Source: Tardiphaga sp. P9-11
Lineage (GTDB): Bacteria > Pseudomonadota > Alphaproteobacteria > Rhizobiales > Xanthobacteraceae
Length of the DNA: 64,000 nt
Assembly: GCF_008329525.1 (NCBI RefSeq)
Contig: NZ_NPKQ01000006.1
Location: forward strand, 186,001 to 250,000
Reading direction: 5' to 3'
In this document: positions 34,831 to 43,751 of the stretch, in pieces
Numbering within the stretch: position 1 is the first letter of the stretch
Layout of the letters: every line of letters begins with the position of its first letter
Program-made: the position numbers and the translations under genes
Notes under the pieces: model-generated
Database searches by the model: none
Seen by the model: the letters and a program-made list of their open reading frames with translations, nothing else
What the model was told of the DNA's origin: nothing

Positions 34831-35327
34831 GATGCGACGTTACCACGGTGCAACGGTCGCGCGAACCACCAGCACAGGCTGGCCGGAATTACGGCAATGC
34901 CCGCGAGCAATGCGGACATCGACAGCGCCTGCGTGAGCGATCGAACGTCGGGCAGAAACACTGCCGAAGACTCCGACGGTTGAATGAACGTTCCAAGGGA
35001 GATGAAGCCGGCAATGCCGACTGCCGCAGCGAGCCATGCCATCCAGATCGTATTCAAGCCGGCATAGACGGCACACAGCGCGAAGACGAGACCGGCACCG
35101 AGCGACGGCAGCAGCGCGGCCATTGCAGCCACGAATGCCAACAGCCACAGTGCAATGGAGAGTAGCGACCTGAAGCCATCGAGATCAGCGACGGAGAAAA
35201 TCAGTTGAAGGATCGATGCACCCAGACCAACCACGAGCAAAGACACGAGTGCGGCTACCGATAGCGAGCCGACAACACCGAAGATCGCGATAATGCCAAT
35301 CACACGGGCGATCCTGGCAAGGCTCAC
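34827..35327 (-). CDS. Membrane protein of unknown function between ruvA and ruvB
   Basis: A 166-residue, very hydrophobic protein with four likely membrane helices (about 8-32, 48-75, 80-110 and 135-158). I recognise no family. It overlaps ruvA and ruvB by 4 bases each, so all three must be translated together. No catalytic motif is visible. In related alphaproteobacteria an open frame is often found here, which suggests a conserved gene and not a chance frame, but a role in recombination is not established. Confidence 0.8.
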   Translation of the reverse strand: MSLARIARVIGIIAIFGVVGSLSVAALVSLLVVGLGASILQLIFSVADLDGFRSLLSIALWLLAFVAAMAALLPSLGAGLVFALCAVYAGLNTIWMAWLAAAVGIAGFISLGTFIQPSESSAVFLPDVRSLTQALSMSALLAGIAVIPASLCWWFARPLHRGNVAS

Positions 35328-35941
35328 TTCGCCAATTCCTTCAGCCCGAGCTTGATGAGTTGCGCCGTTTCCGCACTCTCGCCTGCGCTGCGCGACGCTG
35401 CTGCGACGGCAGCCGCAGCCTGTGGCTGGCCATAGCCTAGATTGACCAGCGCCGAAATCGCATCGGTGACGGGACGCGGCGCATTCCTGTCATCGATCAA
35501 ACCAGCGAGTGATGCCACCACCGGATCGATCGACGCAAAGGCCGGCGCCTTGTCCTTCAATTCGCTGACGATGCGCTCTGCCACTTTCGGACCGACGCCC
35601 GGCGTGCGCGCCACGGCCGTCTTGTCACGCAGCGCGATGGCATTGGCGAGGTCGGCCGGCGGCAGCGTACTGAGCACGGCAAGCGCGACCTTGGCGCCAA
35701 CGCCCTGCACGGTCTGTAGCAAGCGAAACCACTCACGCTCCATATCGCTGCGGAAACCGAACAATTTGATCTGGTCTTCGCGCACATAAGTTTCGATCGA
35801 GAGCACGGCACCCTCGCCCGCCTGCGGCAATGCCTGCAGCGTCCGCGCTGAACAATGCACCTGATAGCCGACGCCCTGCACGTCGAGGATCACGTAGTCC
35901 TCGCCATAGCTGTCGATCAGGCCTTTGAGCTTGCCGATCAC
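35324..35941 (-). CDS. ruvA: Holliday junction branch migration protein RuvA
   Basis: A 205-residue protein starting [20 protein letters not shown]. The two helix-hairpin-helix units ([18 protein letters not shown] and [20 protein letters not shown]) bind the junction, and the C-terminal domain ([15 protein letters not shown]) contacts RuvB. It overlaps ruvC by 4 bases and the membrane-protein gene by 4. Confidence 0.97.
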   Translation of the reverse strand: MIGKLKGLIDSYGEDYVILDVQGVGYQVHCSARTLQALPQAGEGAVLSIETYVREDQIKLFGFRSDMEREWFRLLQTVQGVGAKVALAVLSTLPPADLANAIALRDKTAVARTPGVGPKVAERIVSELKDKAPAFASIDPVVASLAGLIDDRNAPRPVTDAISALVNLGYGQPQAAAAVAAASRSAGESAETAQLIKLGLKELAK

Positions 35942-36465
35942 GCGCCGACGACCTTGAGGCGCAGCATCGTGCTCTGGCGATGATGTGCATGCGTAATGGC
36001 GATCGCCAACGCGTCGGCAGCGTCGGCCGATTTAGGCTCGGCCTTCGGAAGCAGGATTTTCAGCATCACCTGGATCTGGTTCTTGTCGGCGTGCCCGGCG
36101 CCAACCACGGTCTTCTTGACCTGATTGGGCGCGTATTCGGCGACCGCGATCCCGAACATCGCCGGCGTCATCATGGCGATGCCACGTGCCTGGCCGAGCT
36201 TCAGCGTCGCGACGCCGTCCTTATTGACGAAAGTCTGTTCCACCGCAGCTTCGGCCGGCTGGAAATCGCCGAGCACCTTGGCGAGCCCCTCATGAATGCC
36301 GAGCAGCCGGCTCGCCAGCGGCAGACTGTCCGGCGGTTCCACCGACCCGCAGCCGATATAGGTCAGCCGGTTGCCGTCGATCTCGATCACACCCCAGCCG
36401 GTGCGGCGCAGGCCCGGATCGATGCCGATGATGCGGACAGGAAGGCGAATCGGAGGGTTTGTCAT
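35938..36465 (-). CDS. ruvC: Crossover junction endodeoxyribonuclease RuvC
   Basis: A 175-residue nuclease that resolves Holliday junctions. Acidic active-site residues lie in [25 protein letters not shown] and [18 protein letters not shown]. The ATG at 36465 ([12 protein letters not shown]) gives family length; the frame extends 19 codons upstream without support. It follows yebC, a common pairing, after 85 bases. Confidence 0.95.
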   Translation of the reverse strand: MTNPPIRLPVRIIGIDPGLRRTGWGVIEIDGNRLTYIGCGSVEPPDSLPLASRLLGIHEGLAKVLGDFQPAEAAVEQTFVNKDGVATLKLGQARGIAMMTPAMFGIAVAEYAPNQVKKTVVGAGHADKNQIQVMLKILLPKAEPKSADAADALAIAITHAHHRQSTMLRLKVVGA

Positions 36466-36550
36466 CCCACAGGAATAACGCCGGACGGCGGGGAACGAAA
36501 TAGAAACGCGGGGCCGTCCCAAAGGAAAGGAGGGGAAGCCAAGCCCGTGC

Positions 36551-37297
36551 TCAGGCGCCCATCTTGGCCATCAGCGCGTCGGACACCTCAAAGTTGGCAT
36601 AGACGTGCTGGACATCGTCATGCTCGTTCAACAGGTCCATCAGCTTGATCAGCTTCTCGCCGGTCTCGTCGTCGACCGTCAGTGTATTCTGCGGCTTCCA
36701 GATCACCGCAGCCTTGCGGGCTTCGCCGAATTTGGCCTCCAACCCTTTGGCGACCTCGCGGAAGGTCTCCTGCGACGCGTAGACCTCATGACCGCCTTCG
36801 TTTGACACGACGTCATCGGCGCCGGCTTCGATGGCGGCTTCGAGCATGTCATCGGCCGACGCCTTGTCGGCGTCATATTCAATCACGCCGACATGGTCGA
36901 ACATGAAGGACACCGATCCGGTTTCGCCGAGATTACCGCCGGATTTGGTGAAATAAGAACGGATGTCGGAGGCCGCACGATTGCGGTTGTCGGTCAGCGC
37001 CTCGACGATCACGGCGACGCCGCCAGGACCGTAGCCCTCGTAACGGATTTCGTCATAGTTCTCGCCGTCCGTCCCGATCGCCTTTTTGATGGCGCGCTCA
37101 ATGTTGTCGCGCGGCATATTCTCCTGGCGGGCGGCGATCACGGCAGCGCGCAGCCGCGCGTTCATCGACGGATCCGGCGTGCCCATTTTGGCAGCGACCG
37201 TGATTTCGCGCGCCAGCTTGCTGAACAGCTTGGACTTCTGGGCATCCTGCCGGCCCTTGCGGTGCATGATGTTCTTGAATTGGGAATGTCCGGCCAT
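36551..37297 (-). CDS. yebC: YebC/PmpR-family regulator
   Basis: A 248-residue protein opening [49 protein letters not shown] and [19 protein letters not shown] are family hallmarks. Members act as transcription regulators or help ribosomes through proline-rich stretches; which of these applies here is unknown. It is upstream of ruvCAB, as in many bacteria. Confidence 0.95.
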   Translation of the reverse strand: MAGHSQFKNIMHRKGRQDAQKSKLFSKLAREITVAAKMGTPDPSMNARLRAAVIAARQENMPRDNIERAIKKAIGTDGENYDEIRYEGYGPGGVAVIVEALTDNRNRAASDIRSYFTKSGGNLGETGSVSFMFDHVGVIEYDADKASADDMLEAAIEAGADDVVSNEGGHEVYASQETFREVAKGLEAKFGEARKAAVIWKPQNTLTVDDETGEKLIKLMDLLNEHDDVQHVYANFEVSDALMAKMGA

Positions 37298-37483
37298 GCG
37301 GTCTCTCTTGAATCGTCTGGTGTCTTAAGGGCTGCGGCGCGGGGTTATAGGCCGCGAGATCGGTAAAATCAAAAATACGCCTCAAGTCCGGCAGGCGAAT
37401 ACCACCACCCTGTTTATCTTTAACGCTCACTTCACACTCAGGTGCAAGGATACCCGCATAGATTGCATTCTCTGGAGTTGGTG

Positions 37484-39235
37484 ATGGCGTTTGGCCTGTT
37501 TCGCAAACGGCAGCCCGAAACGGCTGCCGCGATCGTTGTGCCTGCAAACATGGCGCCCGCCGGGCCTCCGAAGGCGCCCGAGACCGATTCTGCGAGCGAC
37601 ATCCTGGAGTTGCTGGAACTCGAGCTCGGCGCCCTGATCCGCCAGTTGGAGCGGGCGGCAACGTCCGTCGCCGGCGGCGCCGAATCGACCGCCACCACCC
37701 TCTCCGCCATCCGCGCCCGCACCGATGTGCTGGCCGACCGCAGCAGCGCCGCGCAATCCACGGCCTCCACCTTTGCGCAGGCCGCCGACAAATTCACCCA
37801 TTCGGGCGAGGGCATCGGCGCCCAGGTGCGCGATGCGAGCCGGCTAGCGGACGAGGCCGGCGCCGCCGCCAATGAAGCCAGCGCCAATGTGGACCGGCTG
37901 CGCGACTCCTCCGCCGCGATCAGCAATGTGCTGGAATTGATCGCGCAAATCGCCCGGCAGACGACGATGCTGGCTCTCAACGCCACAATCGAGGCGGCGC
38001 GCGCCGGCGCCGCAGGCCGCGGTTTCTCGGTCGTCGCCATCGAGGTCAAGGCGCTAGCGGTGCAGACTCAGAATGCCACGGAGGAGATCAGGAAGAAGAT
38101 CGACACCCTGCAGCGCGATGCTGCGAGTTCGGTCGATGCGGTGCATCGCATCTCCACTGCCATCGACGCGATCCGCCCGGTCTTTGCCAATGTCAACGGC
38201 GCGGTCGCCGAGCAGAACGCGACGACCAGCGAGATGTCGCACAACGCCACCACCGCCTCGCAATTCATCGTCTCGGTCGGCGACAGTGCCGCGGAAATCG
38301 ACAGCGCTGCGAAGGAAGCGGCTGCACATGGCGAACATGTCGCGCAGGCCGGCCAAGCCGTGACGATGTTTGCCTCGCGGCTAAAGTCGCGTTGTGCGGT
38401 GTTGCTCAAACAGAGCGAGCGCGAGGACGAGCGACGACGTGAAAAACTGCCATGTCACCTCAATGTCGATCTTCAGGCCCGCGGCGGCCGGATCAATGCG
38501 CCGGTCTATGAAATCTCGATGGACGGCATCCTGATCGGCGGACCAGACGCGAACCGGCTTCCGTTGCACGACATCGTTGCTGCCGAACTCAGCGAGGTCG
38601 GCCCCTGCCGCCTGCGCATTGCCGAACATTCGCCCGCCGGCGCACAGGCATTGTTCGTCGCGCCCGACAACCATCTTATCAGCGGGATCGAAGACCGGCT
38701 GTGGGCGATTCATGACGAGAACACCGAATTCGTCACCCGCGCCATCGATGCCGGCGCCGTGCTCAACAAGATCTTTGCCGACGGTATTGCATCCGGCGCT
38801 ATCAGCATCGACGACATGTTCGACGAGACCTATGTCGAAATCCCCGGCTCCAATCCGGTACAGTACCGAACGAAGATTCTTGGCTGGGCCGACCGCGCTC
38901 TGCCCGAATTCCAGGACACGTTCCTGGCCAAGGATACGCGCATGGCGTTCTGCGTCATGATCGACCGCAACGGCTATCTTCCGGTACACAACAGCATCTA
39001 TTCGAAGCCACAGCGCCCGGGCGACATCGCCTGGAATACCGCCAACTGCCGCAACCGCCGCATCTTCAACGACCCGGCTGGATTGGCCGCCGGTCGCAAC
39101 ACCCGTTCCTACCTGATCCAGAGCTATGCCCGCGATATGGGCAACGGCCAAACCGTGATGATGCGGGAGATCGACGTGCCCGTGCGCGTTCAGGGACGCC
39201 ATTGGGGCGGGTTCCGCACGGCGTACAAATTATAA
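37484..39235 (+). CDS. Soluble methyl-accepting chemotaxis protein with C-terminal sensory part
   Basis: A 583-residue cytoplasmic receptor; no membrane segment is present. The signalling coiled coil occupies about residues 45-310, with the hairpin tip at 164-180 (ALNATIEAARAG, then RGFSVVA). Next comes a PilZ-like stretch (about 317-400, with RREKLPCHLNVDL and YEISMDGILIGGP), then a C-terminal domain (about 415-583, with RMAFCVMIDRNGYLPVHN and GRHWGGFRTAYKL) found in many alphaproteobacterial receptors. So the sensor lies after the signalling part, opposite to usual receptors. The ATG at 37484 follows GGAG with 6 bases. Binding of a cyclic nucleotide or ligand is not shown. No che genes are nearby. 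Confidence 0.88.
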   Translation: MAFGLFRKRQPETAAAIVVPANMAPAGPPKAPETDSASDILELLELELGALIRQLERAATSVAGGAESTATTLSAIRARTDVLADRSSAAQSTASTFAQAADKFTHSGEGIGAQVRDASRLADEAGAAANEASANVDRLRDSSAAISNVLELIAQIARQTTMLALNATIEAARAGAAGRGFSVVAIEVKALAVQTQNATEEIRKKIDTLQRDAASSVDAVHRISTAIDAIRPVFANVNGAVAEQNATTSEMSHNATTASQFIVSVGDSAAEIDSAAKEAAAHGEHVAQAGQAVTMFASRLKSRCAVLLKQSEREDERRREKLPCHLNVDLQARGGRINAPVYEISMDGILIGGPDANRLPLHDIVAAELSEVGPCRLRIAEHSPAGAQALFVAPDNHLISGIEDRLWAIHDENTEFVTRAIDAGAVLNKIFADGIASGAISIDDMFDETYVEIPGSNPVQYRTKILGWADRALPEFQDTFLAKDTRMAFCVMIDRNGYLPVHNSIYSKPQRPGDIAWNTANCRNRRIFNDPAGLAAGRNTRSYLIQSYARDMGNGQTVMMREIDVPVRVQGRHWGGFRTAYKL

Positions 39236-39334
39236 GTTGGGTTTGCACACGGCGCTACGCTGCCACCTGAGACCTAGCGCAGCGCCGCATATTCCGTCTG
39301 CGAGTGGGTTAGCAGCCAAAACTGCCAAGCCCAC

Positions 39335-39601
39335 CTAGCCGCCGCTCGTTCGGCCTTCCGCATTGTCATCTCCGCCGTATGAACCGCCGCCATATCCATA
39401 AGGCGCGCTGTATCCATATGAACCAGGGCCGGCACCAAATCCGCGATAGGCCATTCCGGGATCGCTTCCCTCATACCGCGCGTGGGAGGACATGATCCGT
39501 CGATGCTTGCTGGCAGCGCTATGCCCGTCTTTGGCCTGCGCGGTCCAGCTCGCAGTGCCGGCGATCAGTAAAGCGGCGCCCAACAGAATGAATTTATTCA
39601 T
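39335..39601 (-). CDS. Small Gly/Tyr-rich secreted protein
   Basis: An 88-residue protein with a signal peptide (MNKFILLGAALLIAGTASWT, cleavage near AQA). The mature part has a basic stretch, SKHRRIMSSHARYEG, and a low-complexity tail of Gly, Tyr, Ser and Pro. AAGGA lies 8 bases before the ATG at 39601. I know no function for it; similar short secreted proteins occur in Bradyrhizobium relatives. Confidence 0.75.
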   Translation of the reverse strand: MNKFILLGAALLIAGTASWTAQAKDGHSAASKHRRIMSSHARYEGSDPGMAYRGFGAGPGSYGYSAPYGYGGGSYGGDDNAEGRTSGG

Positions 39602-39840
39602 CACATTTTTCCTTGGTCAATGAGCCCCGCGACCTCAGATGCGCACGCTTGGCTCTCAAGGTAGCGCCAATCACGCGTAGTTGAATTTCGGCTTGCGGTA
39701 CCCCGTCCTGCATGGACAGCGGCGGCGAGACCCATCGGGGCCATTTCCCCATTCGCCCCGGGGCCTGGGAGGCAGTGTCACACCGCTGACATTTGCATCG
39801 GTCCATAACCGTGGACCCATTCGATACCAGCGGAGCTGCC

Positions 39841-40767
39841 ATGACCGAACATTCCCTCGAAGACGCGCAAGCGATCCACGACCGCATTCGCGCAGAAATG
39901 TTGGACGGGTTCGACGAAGAACTCGAACTCGAGATCGACGACGATCGTCTCGACGCGCTGACCAACGAAATGTCCGGCCACAGCCCGGCGGAAACCATCG
40001 AGCGGCGGCACTATTTCAAGGAGCTGTTCCGCCTGCAGGGCGAATTGGTGAAGCTGCAGAGCTGGGTACAGCAGAACAAGCTCAAGGTCGTGGTGATTTT
40101 CGAGGGTCGTGATTCCGCTGGCAAGGGCGGCGTCATCAAGCGGATCACCCAGCGGCTCAATCCGCGCATCTGCCGCGTTGCCGCACTCCCCGCACCAAAC
40201 GAGCGCGAGCGCACCCAGTGGTACTTCCAGCGTTACGTCTCGCATCTCCCCGCCGGCGGCGAGATCGTACTGTTCGATCGTAGCTGGTACAATCGCGCCG
40301 GCGTCGAGCGCGTGATGGGTTTCTGCACCGAGGATGATGTGGAGGAATTCTTCCGCTCCGTGCCGGAATTCGAACGTATGCTGGTGCGCTCGGGCATCAT
40401 CCTGATCAAATACTGGTTCTCGATCACCGACGAAGCGCAGCATCTGCGCTTCTCCATGCGTATCGCCGACCCGCTGAAGCAGTGGAAGCTCAGCCCAATG
40501 GACGTCGAGGCGCGCACCCGCTGGGAGCAATACACCAAGGCAAAGGAGGCGATGCTCGAGCACACGCATATTCCGGAAGCGCCGTGGCATGTGGTGCAGG
40601 CCGTCGACAAGAAGAAGGCACGCCTGAATTGCGTCGCGCATCTGCTCGAGCAAATCCCCTACCAGGACGTCGAGCATCCGCCCGTGGTCCTGCCGGCTCG
40701 CATGCGCAATCCCGACTATCACCGCACGCCGGTGCCAGCCGAAATGTATGTGCCGGAGCGCTACTGA
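39841..40767 (+). CDS. ppk2: Polyphosphate kinase 2 (PPK2)
   Basis: A 308-residue kinase of the PPK2 family, related to thymidylate kinases. Walker A appears as FEGRDSAGKGGVIK, the lid region as PAPNERERTQWYFQRYV, and Walker B as IVLFDRSWYNRAGVERVM. It transfers phosphate between polyphosphate and nucleoside diphosphates, mostly in the direction of NTP formation. The ATG at 39841 has GGAG 5 bases upstream and begins with MTEHSLEDAQ. It is not next to a ppk1 or ppx gene. Confidence 0.95.
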   Translation: MTEHSLEDAQAIHDRIRAEMLDGFDEELELEIDDDRLDALTNEMSGHSPAETIERRHYFKELFRLQGELVKLQSWVQQNKLKVVVIFEGRDSAGKGGVIKRITQRLNPRICRVAALPAPNERERTQWYFQRYVSHLPAGGEIVLFDRSWYNRAGVERVMGFCTEDDVEEFFRSVPEFERMLVRSGIILIKYWFSITDEAQHLRFSMRIADPLKQWKLSPMDVEARTRWEQYTKAKEAMLEHTHIPEAPWHVVQAVDKKKARLNCVAHLLEQIPYQDVEHPPVVLPARMRNPDYHRTPVPAEMYVPERY

Positions 40768-41075
40768 GAGTATTTTGAAAAACGGCGTCTCGTCCGCATC
40801 TACGGGACGCCGGCTGCTCGTAGAAGACACATCGTTTTGAATAAAAATCTCGTGCTGCGGCAGCGAAGTTGCGCGTACGATACTCATCAACAATAATTTA
40901 CAGGATAGGCGTGATCGCATAGACTGCACGCGCCTGCATCATCGAGTTGCAACATATTGCTGCTTTTGAAATGATGACCGTACGCCTATATTGCAATCGT
41001 TGACTGGCTGACGCGACGTCTCATTGGACGTTCTCGCTCTTGCATCATTCTGGCTGGTCGATCGGGGGTTTCACT
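40768..41075. other. 308-base intergenic region
   Basis: It contains a hairpin (CGGCGTC 40783-40789, GACGCCG 40806-40812) close to the ppk2 stop, without a T-run on the plus strand, and an AT-rich stretch before the hydroxylase genes. No gene is seen. Confidence 0.5.
40783..40812 (+). terminator. Possible terminator after ppk2
   Basis: 7-base arms CGGCGTC and GACGCCG, with further partial pairing, start 16 bases after the ppk2 stop. There is no T-run on the plus strand, so it may be Rho-dependent or not a terminator. Confidence 0.4.
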
Positions 41076-41537
41076 GTGGCAAATCTCAATATCAACGGCG
41101 AGCAGAAAACCTTCGACGCGCCTGACGACATGCCCCTGCTCTGGGTACTGCGCGATATTCTCGGCATGACCGGCACAAAATTCGGCTGCGGCGTCGCGCT
41201 ATGCGGGGCATGCACCGTGCATGTCGACGGCAAGGCCGTGCGCTCCTGTCTGCTGCCGGTTAGCGCAGTTAGCGGCCGGGCCATTACGACGATCGAAGGC
41301 GTCGGCGCGACGCCGGTCGGCGCCAAGGTGCAGAAAGCCTGGTTGGACCTCGAAGTCATTCAATGCGGCTACTGCCAGTCCGGACAGATCATGTCAGCGG
41401 CGGCGCTCCTCGCTTCTACGCCAACTCCTGACGATTCTGACATCGATGCCGCCATGTCCGGAAATATCTGTCGCTGCGGCACCTATGTCCGTGTGCGTGA
41501 AGCCATCAAACATGCCGCCTCCGAACGGCAAACCTAG
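41076..41537 (+). CDS. [2Fe-2S] small subunit of a molybdenum hydroxylase (IorA-like)
   Basis: A 153-residue protein with two iron-sulfur sites: plant-type [18 protein letters not shown] plus a later Cys, and the helical CGYCQSGQ with CRCGTY. Start: GTG at 41076 follows GGGGG by 7 bases and begins [13 protein letters not shown], as in the family. It passes electrons from the molybdenum site to an external acceptor. The nearest named relatives are isoquinoline 1-oxidoreductase and aldehyde oxidoreductase small subunits. The large subunit follows after 9 bases. Confidence 0.92.
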   Translation: MANLNINGEQKTFDAPDDMPLLWVLRDILGMTGTKFGCGVALCGACTVHVDGKAVRSCLLPVSAVSGRAITTIEGVGATPVGAKVQKAWLDLEVIQCGYCQSGQIMSAAALLASTPTPDDSDIDAAMSGNICRCGTYVRVREAIKHAASERQT

Positions 41538-41546
41538 GAGTCGGTC

Positions 41547-43751
41547 ATGAAACTTGCAGACAACATGCTTGTTGCGGCCAGTCCTGCAAACAAGCCTTCT
41601 GGCTTGTCACGGCGCAATCTGCTCGCTGGCGCCTTTGCCGGCGGCTTTATGTTGGCCTTCCAGCTTCCGGTACGCGCGGCCAATGAGCCGACGCAGCCTC
41701 CCGATACGACGGAGGGCAAATTCGCCCCCAACGCGTTCATCCGGATCGACACTACCGGCAAGACGACGCTGGTGATGCCGCAAGTCGAGATGGGGCAAGG
41801 CATCTATACGGCCATCGCCATGATCCTCGCCGAAGAACTCGACGCGGACTATGCGCAGATCACGCTGCAACATGCGCCGCCCAGCGACAAACTCTATGGC
41901 AATCCCATTTTCATCATCCAGGCGACCGGCGGATCGACTTCGGTGCGCGCATTCTGGAAACCTCTGCGCAATGCCGGTGCAACCGCGCGTGCGATGCTGG
42001 TGCAAGCCGCAGCTGAACAGTGGCAGGTCGAACCTGCGAGCTGCACGGCATCGAACGGGCAAGTGATGCATGCGGCCAGCGGCCGCAAGCTGTCCTATGG
42101 CGAGTTGTGCGACGCCGCCGGCAAACTCACGCCGCCGAAGGACGTCGCGCTTAAGGACCCGAAAGACTTCTCGGTGATCGGCAAGCCGCTGAAGCGCTTC
42201 GACACGCCGGACAAGGTCAACGGCAAGACGGTCTACGGCATTGACGCAATGGTGCCGGGCATGACATTCGCAACGCTGGCGCAATGCCCGGTCTTCGGCG
42301 GCAAAGTCGCCAAGGTCGATGACCGCGCGGCGAAGAAGATTCCGGGCGTGCGGCAGATCGTGGTGCTCGACGACCTCGTGGCCGTGGTCGGCGACCACAT
42401 GTGGGCGGCCAGGTCCGGGCTCGAAGCACTCGATATCACCTGGGACGAAGGCCCCAACGCGAAGATCAGCTCGAAGGACATCTGGGCGCATTTGCGCGCG
42501 GCCAGCGAGACGGACGGCGTGATCGCCAAATCGGTCGGCGACATCGCCAAGGGTCTCGCCACCGGCGAACGGATCGACGCCTCCTACGAGATGCCGTTCC
42601 TTGCGCACGCAACCATGGAGCCCTTGAATTGCACAGTGCATTTCAAGGGAGATTCCTGCGAGGTCTGGACGGGCACGCAGATCATGTCGCGGGTGCAGTC
42701 CGAGGCTGCCAAGGCCGCTGGCTTGCCGGTCGACAAGGTGACGGTCAACCAGCACATGATAGGCGGTGGCTTCGGCCGCAGGCTTGAGCCTGACATGGTG
42801 GTGGCGGCGGTGCGCATCGCCAAACAGGTCAATGGACCGGTCAAGGTGGTGTGGACCCGCGAAGAGGATATCCAGCACGACATTTATCGCCCCGTCTATC
42901 GCGACAACATTTCGGCGACACTGTCGAACGGCAAAGTGGTCGGCTTCAAGTACAAGATCGCAGGCTCGGCCGTGATCGCGCGTTGGCTGCCGCCTGCGTT
43001 CCAGAAGGGCATCGACATCGATGCCATCGATAGTGCTGCGGACCAGCCGTACGACTTCCCGCATTTCCAGTGTGAGTATGTCCGTGCCGAACCGCCGGCG
43101 GTGCCGACCGGCTTCTGGCGCGGCGTTGGCCCCAACAACAACGTGTTCGCGATCGAGAGCTTCATGGATGAGCTCGCTCGCAAGGCCGGCAAGGATCCCG
43201 TCGCGTTCCGGCGTGAATTGCTCGGCAAGGCGCCGCGGATGCTGGCAGCCCTCGATCTAGCGGCAGAGAAGGCCAACTGGGGGCAGCCGCTGCCGGCGCG
43301 CGTCGGACGCGGCGTGAGCATCCAGCCCACCTTCGATACCTCGATCGCGACTGTGGTCGAAGCGGAGATCGATTCGCAGGGTGAAATTCGTCTGCGTCAG
43401 GTCAACGTGGCGGTCGACACCGGCATCGCCGTCAATCCTGACACCATCGTGGCGCAGATCGAAGGCGGCATCGTGTTCGGCCTCACCGCCGCGCTCTATG
43501 GCGATATCACCATTGAGAAGGGACGCGTGCAGCAGTCCAATTTCCATGACTATCGCATGCTTCGAATCGACCAGATGCCGAAAATCAATGTCCACCTCAT
43601 CAAGAGCGGCGAAGCGCCTGGCGGTATAGGCGAGTGCGGCGTGATCGGCGGCCCGCCGGCACTGCGCAATGCGATCTATGCCGCGACTGGCGTTGCGCTG
43701 CGGAGGATGCCAATCGACCGCGATGCGATCGCCGAAAGGAAGAAGTCATGA
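41547..43751 (+). CDS. Molybdopterin-binding large subunit of a molybdenum hydroxylase (IorB-like)
   Basis: A 734-residue xanthine-dehydrogenase-family subunit. A Tat signal (LSRRNLLAGAFAGGFMLAF) shows export with cofactor. MPQVEMGQGIYTAIAMILAE and IGGGFGRRLEPDMVVAA belong to the molybdopterin site, and GGIGECGVIGGPPALRNAI supplies the C-terminal glutamate region. There is no FAD subunit, as in isoquinoline-type or aldehyde oxidoreductases. The substrate, an aldehyde or N-heterocycle, cannot be read. The stop overlaps the cytochrome start by 4 bases. Confidence 0.92.
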   Translation: MKLADNMLVAASPANKPSGLSRRNLLAGAFAGGFMLAFQLPVRAANEPTQPPDTTEGKFAPNAFIRIDTTGKTTLVMPQVEMGQGIYTAIAMILAEELDADYAQITLQHAPPSDKLYGNPIFIIQATGGSTSVRAFWKPLRNAGATARAMLVQAAAEQWQVEPASCTASNGQVMHAASGRKLSYGELCDAAGKLTPPKDVALKDPKDFSVIGKPLKRFDTPDKVNGKTVYGIDAMVPGMTFATLAQCPVFGGKVAKVDDRAAKKIPGVRQIVVLDDLVAVVGDHMWAARSGLEALDITWDEGPNAKISSKDIWAHLRAASETDGVIAKSVGDIAKGLATGERIDASYEMPFLAHATMEPLNCTVHFKGDSCEVWTGTQIMSRVQSEAAKAAGLPVDKVTVNQHMIGGGFGRRLEPDMVVAAVRIAKQVNGPVKVVWTREEDIQHDIYRPVYRDNISATLSNGKVVGFKYKIAGSAVIARWLPPAFQKGIDIDAIDSAADQPYDFPHFQCEYVRAEPPAVPTGFWRGVGPNNNVFAIESFMDELARKAGKDPVAFRRELLGKAPRMLAALDLAAEKANWGQPLPARVGRGVSIQPTFDTSIATVVEAEIDSQGEIRLRQVNVAVDTGIAVNPDTIVAQIEGGIVFGLTAALYGDITIEKGRVQQSNFHDYRMLRIDQMPKINVHLIKSGEAPGGIGECGVIGGPPALRNAIYAATGVALRRMPIDRDAIAERKKS

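Noticed and set aside
41607-43064. A 485-codon minus-strand frame opposite the molybdopterin subunit
   Set aside because: Antisense to a gene with clear Tat and molybdopterin motifs; composition is that of a shadow frame.
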